This document shows positions 41,801-56,800 of a stretch of DNA of 64,000 nucleotides, in pieces. Source of the DNA: Mactromeris polynyma (lineage: Eukaryota; Mollusca; Bivalvia; Venerida; Mactridae); the NCBI GenBank assembly GCA_032209605.1, contig JASFXZ010000010.1:7771385-7835384 (forward strand), read 5' to 3'. Numbering within the stretch: position 1 is the first letter of the stretch; every line of letters begins with the position of its first letter. Below the pieces are notes generated by a model. The model searched no databases. It was not told the origin of the DNA and saw only the letters and a program-made list of their open reading frames with translations. Position numbers and translations under genes: made by a program.

Positions 41801-44800
41801 TCAATATCATAATCATCACAATATCCATTGACCTCTGTTTCAAGGTCCTCACCATCTACTTCATCAAGGCCAAGGTCATTTTTGTCTGGTGTTGTATGAC
41901 CTACAAAAACATACATTGGTTAAGCAAGAACCACTTACTGCTGTCTGCTTCATTTGTTTTTATCCTCAGATCTAAAAATCATTCAAGAGCAAAAATTTGT
42001 TTCTATTCTAAATTAAAATCTAGAAATTGCTTGTACAAGGTATATACATGTAATAACCTATACATGTATATAAATATTCTGGTACAATACAAACAAACAA
42101 TATTTGTTTTTTTCAAAACCAATGGGTTTCCAATTTATCATTATAATTGGCAAACAATTCAGTGACAGAATTATAAATATGATAGACACTTCTGCATTTA
42201 ACTTGGTAGATTATTTCATCAATAAAATGGCTATGTATCTTATTAATAATTTATTTTATAAGTATCCAATTTACTCACTGTTGTATTTTACCTTCCTATA
42301 CAAGAGGCAAATTTTATCAGTTTCTAAACACTCAAAACGATATGGTGAGACATAGTTATGAATCCATGTATAGATCTATATTATTTAAAGTTAAGTTATA
42401 AAATTGATACTACATGTACATGTATATATTGAGACAGTGGGCAGTTGAAGATAACAGTAATGAAGAAAGCAGTATTATTTAATCACCTTTTTTCATATGG
42501 GCAATCATTTTTTTAATATTCATATTGACTCAGGTTAGCAGAAAGCATCAGCGGCTATTTAATGATGAAAATTGGCCAGAACGTGTTCTGTATTTTTTTG
42601 TCAAAACTTGTTTTAGATACATACGATGTATCCAGATTGCATAATTTGTTGATGAATGTTTAACCTAATACCATTTTGTGAATTCACTTCCAGCACAGGC
42701 GACATAGGTACATAAGTACCGGTTGCACCAAAACCGGAATCAAAGCTCTCAGATAGACTCTGCAAGCTTTTGCCTGATCTGGACACCTTGACTGGTTTCT
42801 CATTCTGGTCTGCTGAAGAGTGCCCTGAAAAAAAATTAAGGTACTAATGCAAATGATGAATAAATTATAGGCACATATTATAGACAATTTCTTGTTCTTG
42901 GCTTTGAGAGTTGTCTGAGGTGCTAACAAAGATTTGTAATAGTACTGTATTAAGCTACTTGCTACCATACATACAATAAAAGTGAGTGCTGTACAAATTT
43001 CAGGAAATTTAGATGTGTTCCCAAAACCTGCCTGTCTGTGTGTCAAGTGTCAGGAAAAAATTTCATACTGAGAGTAATCCATTATGTTTCCCATATTAAA
43101 TTTGAATATTTTCATATATATTTATACAAACAAAACGCTCGAGTTCCGACTGTGCGTCCAAAAGACATTACATATCTACTTTAGAAATGCCGAAAAAAGT
43201 ACCTGTCTTATTACACTGATCAATTAATAGACTGTCACAATATTTAAGTACTTAAATAATTGTTTGCTTATTTCATATATAAGCAAAACCTCTACAGCCT
43301 GTCCTAGCAACACATAAGTACAGGTACATCATGTGAATTGTACTGATAAATAAATTGCTATGCTAATTTATGTTCTGTAGATATTTAATTCCCTTTGAGA
43401 TTGGTCGTGGGTTTTGTTAATTTATTAAAATAATCCAATTATAATGGTAAAACCTAATCCTTTAAATAACATGATTTTTTTCCATTCTTCATAAAGGATC
43501 TTGTAATATTTTAGAATTAAGGTATTGAATAGGATAATGTAAATATGACCTTATTTGTACAAAATGTGCCATAAAAATTATGAGATCATTAATAATTTAT
43601 ACAAATCGGTCACCTACCTACCGTACTCTTTAATATGTACATAATGACTGTGTAACAGTTATACATTACAAATATAACATAATATGTTTCTTTATATAGA
43701 CTGGTAAATATCATAGAAGTGATAGTGTTGTTGATAAGGTGTAAGCCACTCAAGGTGGTGGGTTCCAATCCTACAGAAGTCATGACCACAAATACTAATT
43801 AATTCACTTATCAATGTATTGCCCGGAGGGGGGGGGGGCATGATTTCGGGCCCCATGAATAAACAGGACTTTAGACAAAAGACAATTCCCGACATGGAAA
43901 TGTGACATGCTGAATGATTCTAGGTCCTGGAAAATACCGTAAGACTTAAGCGGGTTTTTTTTATGGAAGTGGGGGAAATAGTGCTTGCCTTAGTGGGTGG
44001 GTGTGTGTTTGTACACATTCCATATTTTTTCTTAATATAAAATTTGTTTGAGAAAGTTGGCACACTGTAATGAAGTACTCTTCACATTTGAACTCATGAA
44101 AAGACGAACAGAAATTAATTCAAAACAACAAAAAGGTCTTCATTTTCAAGTGTAATGATGCTTATTCACAGCTAGACCAATACAATGTTACATTTCAGTC
44201 AAGGTATGCAAATGAAAAATTCTGTTTTTATATATTCCTTTATTATGTATTTTTCAATCATAAACTAAATAAGAGTTGGTTCCGCCCAGTTGTAATGTTT
44301 ACCATTTATCAGTCTGTCTATTTGTGACTGAGACCTGAAGGACATGCACAGCATTAAAAAAAGCTATTTTAAAGCAGTAATAATTTTTCGGCGCAGCCAT
44401 ACTAACATGGTTTTGCTATTAGCATATCAGTGTTGTTGTAAACCAATCAAATCGTACATTAACCACCAAGGCAATTTCTCTTCAACCGAACAACGTTTGT
44501 AACCTTGATGCGGATTGGTTAACCTTTCGACGAAGGGTACATTACCTTACCGAAATCCACTGAATTTCGGTGAATTTACCGAAATCAATTTTGGATCTGG
44601 AGTGACCAGCAATCGTAACATTTTGGCATTTTTATGTTGCACGACAAATCGTACCCTTCAAATTGCGCCAACCATCTTTTTTCAAGATATTTTTTGTTTT
44701 AATGTGTACTTGGTATTGTGCATAAGTAACAGTATATATATAATACAGGCTTGTTGAACACTGTAATTCTCTCATTGTTTTGATGTACTGCGTGTTAAAC

Positions 44801-47800
44801 AGCGTAAGTAAAGTGCAATCCTCAAACAATTAAAAGCCAAGAATAAACAGCAAAGTTCATCTCAATAAGTGGTAATGATTTTTAACACATTTTAATGGAC
44901 ATTTATTTTGATAAAGGATAAAGTGATACACTTAATAAACATGTGACATATATATAAGTAACCTATGGGTAGCAATTGGAACAAAAACAGATTTATGTAT
45001 GCGACCTCAAAAATACTAATGTATAAATTATTATAAATACACTAGTACATGTACAATGTTCTCCTGTTTTACATTTGAGCGAGATTTAAAAAAATATATA
45101 ATGTAAAAAATGAATAGATGTCTTATAATAGAGTTTGTGTAAGCCAATAAAATAAACGTCTTGTTGACAGATAAATGCAAACAGAATTAGATGACGTCCA
45201 TGTTTATCATTCATCTCTAAGGGAGGATCCATTATTTCTTTGCCATCAATGAATATAGATCAACATTTATAAAGTACATTTTTCCATGCATACTTTGTCA
45301 TTGGTTTCGTTTTTATTTGCGGTTCATTCCTGAGGAAGATTATAGTCTCAATTCCCAGTGAAGTACTTGAAGCTTACATTTCAAATGAAATCCTATTAAG
45401 AGGTCTTCAAATGAATTATTTGCTATTGATAGATATATACATAACGTGCCTTCAAATTACAAGCTTAGTCACACTAGATGTTTCTATATTGACGTAAATA
45501 AAAACTAACATAATAATATCTTTTTTTATTATGGAAACTTTCTATGAAGCTTTGAAATTGTGTTCAATTCAGGTCAATTTTCAAAGCTGTTCAATAAATA
45601 ACAAGATGTGTTTGAAAAAAGGCAAGGTTTAACCTGAACAAATTTCTTTGAAATGATATTAATAATGTTGTATGAGTAGTGAAAAGTACTTAAAGCGAAA
45701 GTGAATTGGAAACTTGACTTGGACTTTTCTTTTCCTCTTTGTATAAATAATGTTACAAATACGTAAAAATCTGATTTTTACAACTCTTGAAATATCGACA
45801 ATAGCTTTTCAAACATAGTTTGAAGTATACATTTATGTATATTGTTGATTTATATTGAAAGCATAAATGTTTTTTAAGCTGTAGTGGATATTTTACGCTA
45901 TGCTGTTTTATTCTATAAATGTTTAAAATTTCAAACAGATAATTATGTAGAATTTAACAATGCAAACTGCGTTGGTAGAAACAATTCTAGCATACCCAAA
46001 AATATTTATTTTGCATTGTATATGGCAGGAGCGTTATACCTGGATGTTTTTGAAGTGTATGCCAAGTGTGAGCATCGTAGGTGCGAAACGAGCAGCAAGG
46101 CTGTGAATGGGGGTAGGTGTTGGAGGGGGCCCCACTCACGCTGGTGGGTTGTTTGAGGGTCTGCCCCAAGAAATATTTGAAAATTCGGAGGCAAATGGTG
46201 CGTTTTCAAGCTATATTTCTATGTTAATATGGCATTATCTTTGTCATTAGCATACTACTTAAATTACAATGTCAAACAACTGATTTATTCAGGCAAATTT
46301 GCCCATATAACCCCATTCCCCCTCAGCCTTTAGTTTTTATTGCATTTTTTGCTTCACTTTTTCTGACGAATTGTATGCATTGGCATACGTGCGTATGCCT
46401 GAAACGTGCCTGTATGGTAATCCTACAGAAGAGGTCTGCACTATATAATAGTATGACACAAAAACACAGACACAAAAAATGAATAAGATTATAATAACAA
46501 GTTTATCTATTAAAAACTTCAATACTCATAAAATACTCATAAAAGCCTTTAAAAATGTGAGCCTAAACATAATTTTACTTCAATTTTGGCACCCACTTGA
46601 TATAAATATCATATCATATTCTGTTCTTTGCGGTAATTGAAAAGTAATGAAATCATTGAATTCACAATGTTAACAAACACAAATCATTAAACAAACATAT
46701 GAATGGATTTACATAGGTAGACTCATATTTCCACCCCATTAATAAAACACAGCCAACTGCGCTGTTAACCTTAAAAGGTAAAATTCAGTAGTTTTATTAA
46801 ACCATAAGCAGACCATAGTCCTTAATTTCTGGCTTAGTTGTAAAGATGTACAATTTTTGGAACAAATCTCATACATTTTTTTACATACATACATGGTAAT
46901 TATAATTAGGGTATATAATTAGTTGTGATGTACTTTTGTTAGGTTACAGTTGACAACTACCTCAATATGTAGTAAACATCATACATCTGATTTAAGTGAC
47001 TGCCAAAGGTTATTAAAGTTTTGAAATCACCACAAGTGGGAGTTCTAGGCCCCTAATTTAACAGAAAAGTCTCACGCAAAATGCAAAATTTGCAATAAAA
47101 AATTATTATGCGGACCTAACGGTATATACATGGTACAGTCCCTACATGCTTCTATATATCAAGGCTTTGTTACAAAGCTACTGTAAATGTTTCTATACCT
47201 GATCTGAGTTACAGTAGTTTCACACCAAAACCTTGCTGAATTATCAATAACTTGTTGATTAAATTTTAGTTACATCTACAAAATCCATTTCCCATTTTGT
47301 TTTATTCATTAGAATATTTTTTGTTGCTATGAAAACAACTTTACAACTTTTCCCTCATTCATTCTTACCACACATTTAGTCAACTATATTTGATCAATAC
47401 AGTCTACAACTCTTCAAAATTAAGGCAATTTATCAGTAAAACTATTATGTTTGGTTAGAATTAACTTTCTCTACAGAAGTTTTATTGACAATACTTATAT
47501 GAAGATGTGAAGCACTTTCGTAATCAAAGAGAATATATTGCTATAACCCAATTTTCAAATATCTTTATCTATTCTTAACGCAAAGGCAACAAGTTCAAGT
47601 TAAAAATGGAAAATCAATATTTTATATACCCTGTAATTGAAAGTGATAAATTATCAAACCAGGGTCACTCTGGGTCTAAATATGTGCAATCAATATTACA
47701 GGGATAGAGATATATTAAAAATCAAAGCACTAGAGAGCACAATCAGTTTATGGAAACATGATAAAGAGTCGTTAGATTATATTGAAATGATTTTGAAAAC

Positions 47801-50800
47801 ACACAAAAAACTTAAAGTAGTATCAAATAGGCCCCTTGGCACTATGTGCATACAACTCTGTTTTGCAATGACGTAGGTGCCTTGCCAATAACTTGAACAA
47901 TGAAGTTTTATATCAAAGAAATCGCTAAAAATATCAATTGCACCGGCATACATACCATTTGTGTATAGTGAATGAGTTTCCAAGTCACTGCCGAATGCAG
48001 AGGTGTTGGATATTTGTGGAAGATGTGGAATACTAAGGGATCGTACACGAAACTCAGGATCAGATTTAAATAATGGCGCCGACTTATTCCTGCCATTTAC
48101 TCCATAGATCCAGTTTGTTGATCCCTGTGTACTGAATTCCGGCACACTGAAACATAATAGAAAGGATATAAATTGGTGCTTATCATATTTATCATAGTAA
48201 CTAGTCAATCAATATTTCACCCAGATTTTATACCTTCAGAGAGTCAACAGTGACTTACCATACACTTGCATTAGAACAGTAAAGGGGGAGGCATAGTGGT
48301 GGAGTGACAGAGTGTCCATCTCCTAGTCCAAAGGTCATGAATTCAAATCTCATGTTTCCGAGGAGTTTACTGCACACTTCACAATTTCTGAATTGCGTGC
48401 AAAGACCAACCGTTTACAGACTGTGGAAGCAGTCAATAGAGAGTGATTAGCAATGTAAAATAATAAATTAACACTAAATTAACATTTAAAACAAGATTAT
48501 AGCAAATAGTTAAAAGATGATTTAAAAAAAAACGCACAACAATATTACAAGAATTGAGGTTGAGCACAGTACATAACAATTGAACTGATATTATGTTGTA
48601 TCAAAAGGACTTTAGTTCTCACCACATAACCTAGGAACATATGACAATCAAACTGATGAATCATCATCCAAAAAACAAACCTCATTGACAATGGATACAT
48701 AAACATTCCAATGAGCAGAGATTTTGCTAGGTGGACTTAAAATTCAAGTGTTTGCAATGTTAACAGAATGAAATTCCATGTAAATAAATTACAGTTGAGC
48801 AACATGTCAAAGTAATAAACTATGTGAACAAACATGAAGGATAAGAAATGAAACCAAATGAACAAATTGGTGTTATGAAAACTGGAAATTAAGAGTTGAT
48901 TATCAGTCACGATTCTGGACAGTAAACACTTAGATGATATAAAACCCAGCAGTCTTGCCAAACAAAATGTGCCTTTTGAAGAGTACTTGATTTATGGTAT
49001 AAAAGGGTGAAAAACAGAAAATTGAGCTATACAATGTAAAATTTGGAGTGGTGGCCAATTTTATTCTTGGGTTATCAGAGGGCCATAAAACATTCAGTTG
49101 AAATAAGCTTTTACACCAAAATAGAATGCAAAATCAACCCAGTCTGTCTGATGACAAATGAAGAAGTTAAACATAAGCTGGATAAATTTATTTATGAGCT
49201 TGTTTATTCTCTATTGCACTCTATGTAAAGCCTCTTTCAACATTTCACAAACAGAAACTTATCATAGAATTCCATACTACAAAGAAGTACAAATGAGGCC
49301 GAGGTATATTTGCGTATACATCAAGCAAGAGAAGTACAAAACCCCTCCTAGATTAAACCCCTTCAATGAACAGTTCAGTTAGGACAAAACCCCTTCCATG
49401 AATGTTTCAGTTAGGACAAAACCCCTTACATGAATATTTCAGTTAGGACAAAACCCCTTCCATGAACAGTTCAGTTAGAACAAAACCCCTTCCATGAACA
49501 GTTCAGTTAGGACAAAACCCCTTCCATGAATATTTCAGTTAGGACAAAACCCCTTACATGAATATTTTCAGTTAGGACAAAACCCCTTACATGAATATTT
49601 CAGTTAGGACAAAACCCCTTACATGAACATTTTCTGCTAGGACAAAACCCCTTACATGAATATTTTCTGCTAGGACAAAACCCCTTACATGAATATTTTC
49701 AGTTAGGACAAAATCCCTTACATAAATATTTTCAGTTAGGACAAATTCTCTTCCATGAATATTTCAGTAAGAACAAAACCCCTTCATATGAATATTTCAG
49801 TTAGGACAAAACCTCTTCCATGAGTTTAACTGATAGCATAAATCCCTTCTGACGGAATTGTTATATAATCATGCTAAAACAATATGAAAACTATGATCAC
49901 AGTTGTCTGCTTAGCATACATACTTTCCTGAAAAAAAATTGCTCTCGTTTAATAATGTAACCTTCTTTAGCATTTCTTATCTGTTTAGTAATAAGGGAGG
50001 TGTTTTATTGACAGGAAAAAAACACACAAGAGTGTTTGCATGCTTTAGCAAAAAGTGACAGAAGGGGTTTTGTCAGAGAGGGGTTTTGTCCACCAGCACC
50101 TCAAAGCATCTTAGGAAATATCCTACAGAAGATGAATTAACCATTCCAATAACAGACATAGAAAATAAAACGTTTACCGCCATTTTTAATAGATTGCCTG
50201 TTTATTTGTACTTTTATTCAACATGTATAATACAATTCAAAGAAAACAGAATTAAAACAAATTGAAAATGAACACTCGACGGATCCATTTTCCCAATTAA
50301 TTTATTTCTAGATAACAAATGTGTCATATTCGCTTCATTTAATCCAATTTAATCTAAACAAATATAATTGAATGGCTATTGATTTTGTTCCTGATTAATA
50401 ATTAAAACAAATCCAATTAGCAATAAAATCGGATCATAACCGCTATAAGAAAAGAATTCCATTAATCATACATTATACATTTGTATTCTGTACTGTAAGA
50501 TTAATGGTATATAGTTGAATTATGAAACCCATTTTGATTACGCCCAAGTTACAATTCATTCCTCACAGTTGCTAAAAGCTGTATAAATTGATCAGGAATA
50601 TAGTGTTAGCTTTATATAAGACTGATTTGTTGAGGATCAATTTTTCATTTATGATTTATGGTTCATTTATGGTGGAGATTAAGGTGTGTTTGTTCACCAG
50701 TACTGTTGTACACACAATCAGAAATCAGTTAACCAAACTAGCAAACATGACTTCTTCTGAATACCAATTAAATAAATATATTCTGATTACAAAACAAAAA

Positions 50801-53800
50801 TACTCAGTGACAAAAACTTTCATAGAATATAAGAGACCATTTCAGCATATTTTGAAAAACTCTGACAAAAAGTTTCTTGACTACCGGTAATCAAGACAAC
50901 AGCCATATTTACAAATTGATACCATAAATGAAAATCTATAAAATAAACACCAAAGACATTAGGAGGTACAAACTGAATGAATAATGTGATAATATTTTTA
51001 CGGATGAAGCATCTGTACAATTTAAACTTCAGTTGAATTCATTTTGATCACTGAAATTGCGCTTTACCATCAAACTATCCTGAATTGGCTTTTAATTATC
51101 ACTAAATGATTAATATAGTTTTTAAAAAGCAAGTACATTTAAATGCATTTTCCATGAATAAATAACATGAATATTAAAATAATATTATGCTCATTTTTTA
51201 TTCATTTCTTACCTAAACAAAAATGACAAAATATGAACTTTATACAATGTAGTTAAAAAATTCAAAAAGATACATTTGATATCTAAGATTACATTACATG
51301 TGTAATGAATTACTAATGAAGTTAAAATGTAATGTCATTGAATTAAAAAAACAAGCAGGTTTCAATCATAACATAAAAGTTTTTAGCTGATAAATAGATT
51401 TAAACCCCTAGTATTTTTACTGACAGTTCCAAGACTGTAAATCGCTGAATGGTTATTTCTATTTGTGTTTTATTCCCTTTCCCCATGTGCAATTCTTTCA
51501 CTGGATATAGTGTTCATGTTACTTTGTCCTCCATTTCGGCCTATTGATGCCAGCTGTCCTGACTTGTCCTACGATGTATTCCATCCATTAAATTCCCCTG
51601 TTTGTCCTCATTAATTCTCATTGGTTGTGTCCTTTATGGTCAGCCAGCCATTCCTTACGCCCCTGTTCCCTTGTGTATCTACCCTTGCACCTCCTCAAAT
51701 GCCAGATGTTTCATGGACTGGTGTTTTCCTGGAGGTATGTGTGGGGAGGCATTGTATTCTGTATGTGGCGTTCCTTGTAGCAACTTATTCTCTCTTTAAT
51801 TGGTGAATTTGTTTGTACTAAAGATGTTTTAGACAATGTAGCAATAACACAGGATGAAGCCTGTGCAGCTATTTATGCTCAGATGGGCTAGATACAGAAC
51901 AACACGTTTTAAGCATATCAACATCCATCATTGGACATCTACCACCAATGTGTTCCGCTATTCTCCATTCATCTCATGACGAATGCAATGAAATGTCAAA
52001 GCCAGTCTTGGACCCATATACGACAATGATCAATCTTATTTCACACATATTTTGAAGTGAATGTTAAAGCTGTGTTGGCATTCAAAATCAATGTTAAAAT
52101 AATTAAAAACTGACATGTGATTTGCTCTGAAGATATAATAAACGCAGCATAATCGACGTTATTCAAGCAGCAAATCACATGCACTGCATGACAAATGTAT
52201 TTGAAAGTGGCAAATATTTAGAAACTATTTTTACTTTGTTGAAAGACCCAATATTTCCACTTACAATTTCTCTTTTTATTTGATAATTGCAAAACAGATT
52301 TTCTTTCATGTTTGTAGACATGTATCTAAGCTATTTACTTCACATTGTGGTGCAGGTGTTTGTTAGCAATTTCTTTTTAATTCTGTACCATGTTATAACT
52401 GCAACAATGTGTACCATGATTCTATACTTGTTTTGCTATATACTCCATATAACAAAATTGAATACATCATCATCATCATGACGTAATTAACTTTAAACAA
52501 ACTGAGATTGTGTTTTGTTTAGATATTCCATATACCACAGAGAGAATAAAAGAAACAGTTTTACTACACAATGAACAATTATTATAGCAAAATTAAAAAA
52601 AAACTCATCTTATATAGACAAAGTCAGTTGTGCAAAAAAGTGATTTCCCTTTGTAATTGTTTGTGTAATTAAAACATCACATAGAAATGCTGCAAATAAG
52701 CTAACATACAGACAAATGAATGTGTTTGCAAAGATGTCATATTAAGTGAATTTTCAATGAATGTCAATTTTATATGAAATAAACAATTGACCACAGAAAT
52801 AATTAGTCTTTGTAGTGGTTCGTTTTAGTAGAAAGTGTTATGGGAATTCCATTCGATTTTATCTAAAAGAATGCTACAAAAGAGGTTTTGTAATTTTATT
52901 TACTTTTTACTTGTCATAAAAATAAATCAATTAATGCATATATGCTGCAACGAAACAAGATTCATAACTTCAAAGATTGCTGAATCAAGATTGTTTAATT
53001 TATAGAAGAGATGAAAGGACAGAAAACGTGAAGCTCTTTTGTTTTAGCCAGTGCAAGCGAACATACAGAGGGTATAGTTTGTCATTGAGACTGCTCCTTA
53101 TCCAAACACAAGTTCTGGAATGTCTATGGATGTGAAGCAATTGTGTTTTTAACCTGTGCAAACCAAATATATGGAGGGCACAGCTTGGAATAAAACGAAA
53201 TTGTGACTACTTCTTATCCAAACACAAGTTGCTATAATATAGTCTTGTGCCAAACTAAGTTCTGGAAGGTCTATGGATGTGAAGCTATTGTGTTTTACCC
53301 TGTGCAAGCAAAAATACGGAGGGCACAGTTTGGCATTGTGACTGCATGCTCCTTATCCCAACACAAGTTGCTATATAGTCTTGTGCCAACTAAGTTCTGG
53401 CATGTATATGGGTGTGAAGCTATTGTGTTTTTAACCTGTGCAAACCAAATATATGGAGGGCACAGCTTGGAATAAAACGAAATTGTGACTACTTCTTATC
53501 CAAACACAAGTTGCTATAATATAGTCTTGTGCCAAACTAAGTTCTGGAAGGTCTATGGATGTGAAGCTATTGTGTTTTACCCTGTGCAAGCAAAAATACG
53601 GAGGGCACAGTTTGGCATTGTGACTGCATGTTCCTTATCCCAACACAAGTTGCTATATAGTCTTGTGCCAACTAAGTTCTGGCATGTATATGGGTGTGAA
53701 GCTATTGTGTTTTAGCCTGTGCAAACAAACATACGGAGGGTTCAGTTTGGCATAGGACAATTGGGACTTGTCAGAAAAAATACCGACAAGTGCTTCTTAC

Positions 53801-56800
53801 TAAATGTTTATCTAGCTATTTGATTTCCGCATCGTTGTTCTATATATCAGTATTACTTACATATTCTTTGGTGCTCTGACGGTAAGGAATGCTCCATTGG
53901 TTTGTATTGGAAGGGGTGGAGACAGTATGTGTTGTCTTGGAGTCAAGTAGTAACTCTCCTCTCCAGTATAATCTGTTAAAAACACAAGAAAAAACGTTTA
54001 TCATTTTGTATTTATTTTTCATCTATCAAGTACAATACTCCAACATCTGGAGTCATGACCACACATGATTAAATACAATCTCCATATGGAGAAATGCACA
54101 TACAGCAAATAGAAACTATAAACTATGATCATAATTCAATATTTTAGTACAACACTATTGTCACTCATATTTGGTCAAGAGGTAGCTAAACCCGTGTGCT
54201 AATGTCGTCGTATTTTTTGTGAGGACTGTGGTGAAACACGATTTCCAAGGTACATTAGAAAACAAAATATTTGACCAAGAGAGTGTTTTGTTGTTTAATT
54301 GCATCACATTTTATTAAACAAGTTTCTTAACATGAATATTTTTATTCCAGAATGACCATACCACACGTGATTCAGGTTTGTCATTGATGTGCCGAAACGT
54401 GGACTACTTTTCATATTACGACACAAGCCAACACGAAATAGCTACCTCACCAAACAAACATATTTGTTTCAAATTACCCAGTTAATTCTTACAGTATTCA
54501 CGAAGAGGTATAGCAGGATATTTTATTATTGCTGGTAACAAATTCATGAGGAGGAAATTGGCTTTATATTTGCTTAAAGAAAAGTCAAACACAGTGTATT
54601 AACACGTGCTACTACCAGGTGACCATATTGCTTGCAATAATGTTTGGTGGATTCATTTATTATCATAGACTTTTCCAGTAATATACTGAATGACTTTATC
54701 GTTAGAAGGCAACATTTTTTTATATTGGTTACAGGACACACATTAGTAAATAAAACAATATATTTTATGTCATTGGTGTGTTGAGTTTCGCACCGTTTTT
54801 CAACAGTATTTAAGTAGTATTCTGCAGTGGGTTAACCTAACCATTGTTCCCGGGTTACCAGTCTTAACTTTATCTCCTGCAAGAAGCCGACGTTGATTTA
54901 CCTACATAAATCAATTGTGGCGTACATAACTCTTCGGATTATTATCTTCAAAGTGTCTCTTGTGGCCGAGTGGTTAGGTATCCACCTTAGGTGCGGGACG
55001 TCGAAGGTTCGAATCCCGACAGGGGCCCGTTTCGATATGACCGGGAAGTGAATGTGTAACGAAAGAATGTGTATCAAGTCAGAAATGGTTATACATGTAA
55101 TTAATAATCACTTCACTTTACTTTATCTTCAGTTAAATTAATTTTTAAATCGCCAACAGCAAGAATACGGTTATAACTACTTTAACTGGGTCCCAAAGTT
55201 TATCACATAAGACGTGGAGCTATGTTGAAGGGTTAACGTTGTAATCTATGTAATCCTGCATGCAAATTAATAAACGAAACGACTGCTTGTATAAGAATCA
55301 GATCACCGATATCGTTTTTAACAAATTTATCTATATTGGGTAGCATATCATATTGGTTCTCATATTATCTTGTTAAATATCGATTTAATAAATATGACAA
55401 AATCTTTATGACAACAAAGAATGACAGTGAATTACGTCGACATGAGAATAAATTAACATTTGAATATACCACTTGAAGTGATTGTATGTTAATGTACCCA
55501 TTGGCCTCTATCTATAAGTATTCTCTTATACGTATTAATATACCCCACAATGTATGTATTATTTCAATGGTACGTAAATGAATTATTGAACTTGTCACTT
55601 ATAGGAAACTGATAGAATATAAATCAAGTTATCGGATTATGGTGACAAAGTACATTAAATATTAAAAGCAATTAAAATAATCATATTAATGACATTTCTT
55701 TTATATCTAGTATATATACATGTATATAAATACGAGTATAGTTTGAACACTACGTGGGTTCAGCGCAAGACTATCCTAACTCCTTTGTATTTATGTAGGA
55801 GTTAGTATAGTCTTGCACTGAACCCTTGGAAGTCTTGGCTGTTGAGTCATTATTTTTGTATCGTTTATTTTTATACATCTATAAACTTATACATTTATGG
55901 TCCCCAAACACACTATAGAACATGCAAGTATCACAGAGTATTTATATATCGAGGGTTCGACTAAAAACTGTCGTAACTGCTTCTTTACTGAGATCAAAGT
56001 TACAGTAGTTTTGTAGCAATCCCTCGATTTTTTAGCATATATTTTACGACATTCATAATGCGATAATGGCATATAGGAATCCGGTATAGTAATTAATGAG
56101 ATTGCATGAAATTTACGTATCTTGACGTATCAAACGCCATTATCAAACATACATTCAACATCAAACACCTAACTGCATATTAAAATTCTTAATTTCGCAT
56201 TCTATTCAAGACAGTTTTGGTTGAATAAAATCTAACATTGGAAAAATATCATTTTACAATATTTCAATCAGACAAACCCGTCAATGAGTGACAACGACAC
56301 CGAGGTTCTAATCAAATGAACATTAGAAATGAAATTGATACGTTTAATGCCAGCACTTTCAGTAACGTTGCAGCTGCAATTAAAATGCAAACAGGATTGA
56401 CCTCGTATTTATAATGCATGTTTAAGTGGACAACCTTTTCAAAATAAATTAAATACTTCATGACAATCTGACAAAACAATCATCTATATACGAAATAATA
56501 ATCGTTTCATCAAATGAGTGAAAGTAAAACTGGTCTATCAGCATATAAATAAAGACGCAGATAGACCAGTATCGCTTTCATCTGTCGACTTATATTTTAC
56601 GTAGGCATTCTTATCCACCGATCATACGTTATGATATTGACTGTATCAATACGAGGAAAGTCACGAATTGTCGTGAAACTTGATTATTATACTCTTTCCT
56701 ACATAGCTATCAAACAGTGATAGTTTAATCCAATATTTGTTAATAGGAATGTAAAATTTGGTCCACAAATTTGGTAGATCCCCCAGCTAGTAAAACATAG

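Larger units (their letters stand above)
42825..47955. other. Intron 3 of the dynein gene
   Basis: 5.1 kb between exons 4 and 3. Holds a SINE relic, an 11-base G run at 43828-43838, a foldback-family copy at 44388-44705, and a GC-richer stretch around 46060-46200 (GTGGGTTGTTTGAGGGTCTG) that looks like an old repeat. No independent gene recognised. Confidence 0.6.
48147..53860. other. Intron 2 of the dynein gene
   Basis: 5.7 kb between exons 3 and 2, containing a SINE relic, a 32-bp minisatellite, repeat-family E pieces and a 282-bp duplicated repeat, each listed separately. No independent gene recognised. Confidence 0.6.

Noticed and set aside
45987..46209. Overlapping minus-strand frames in a GC-richer patch
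   Set aside because: Low-complexity His/Pro/Leu translations in two registers; looks like an old repeat rather than a gene.
53203..53715. Two almost identical plus-strand open frames
   Set aside because: They are the same 282-bp tandem repeat read twice.
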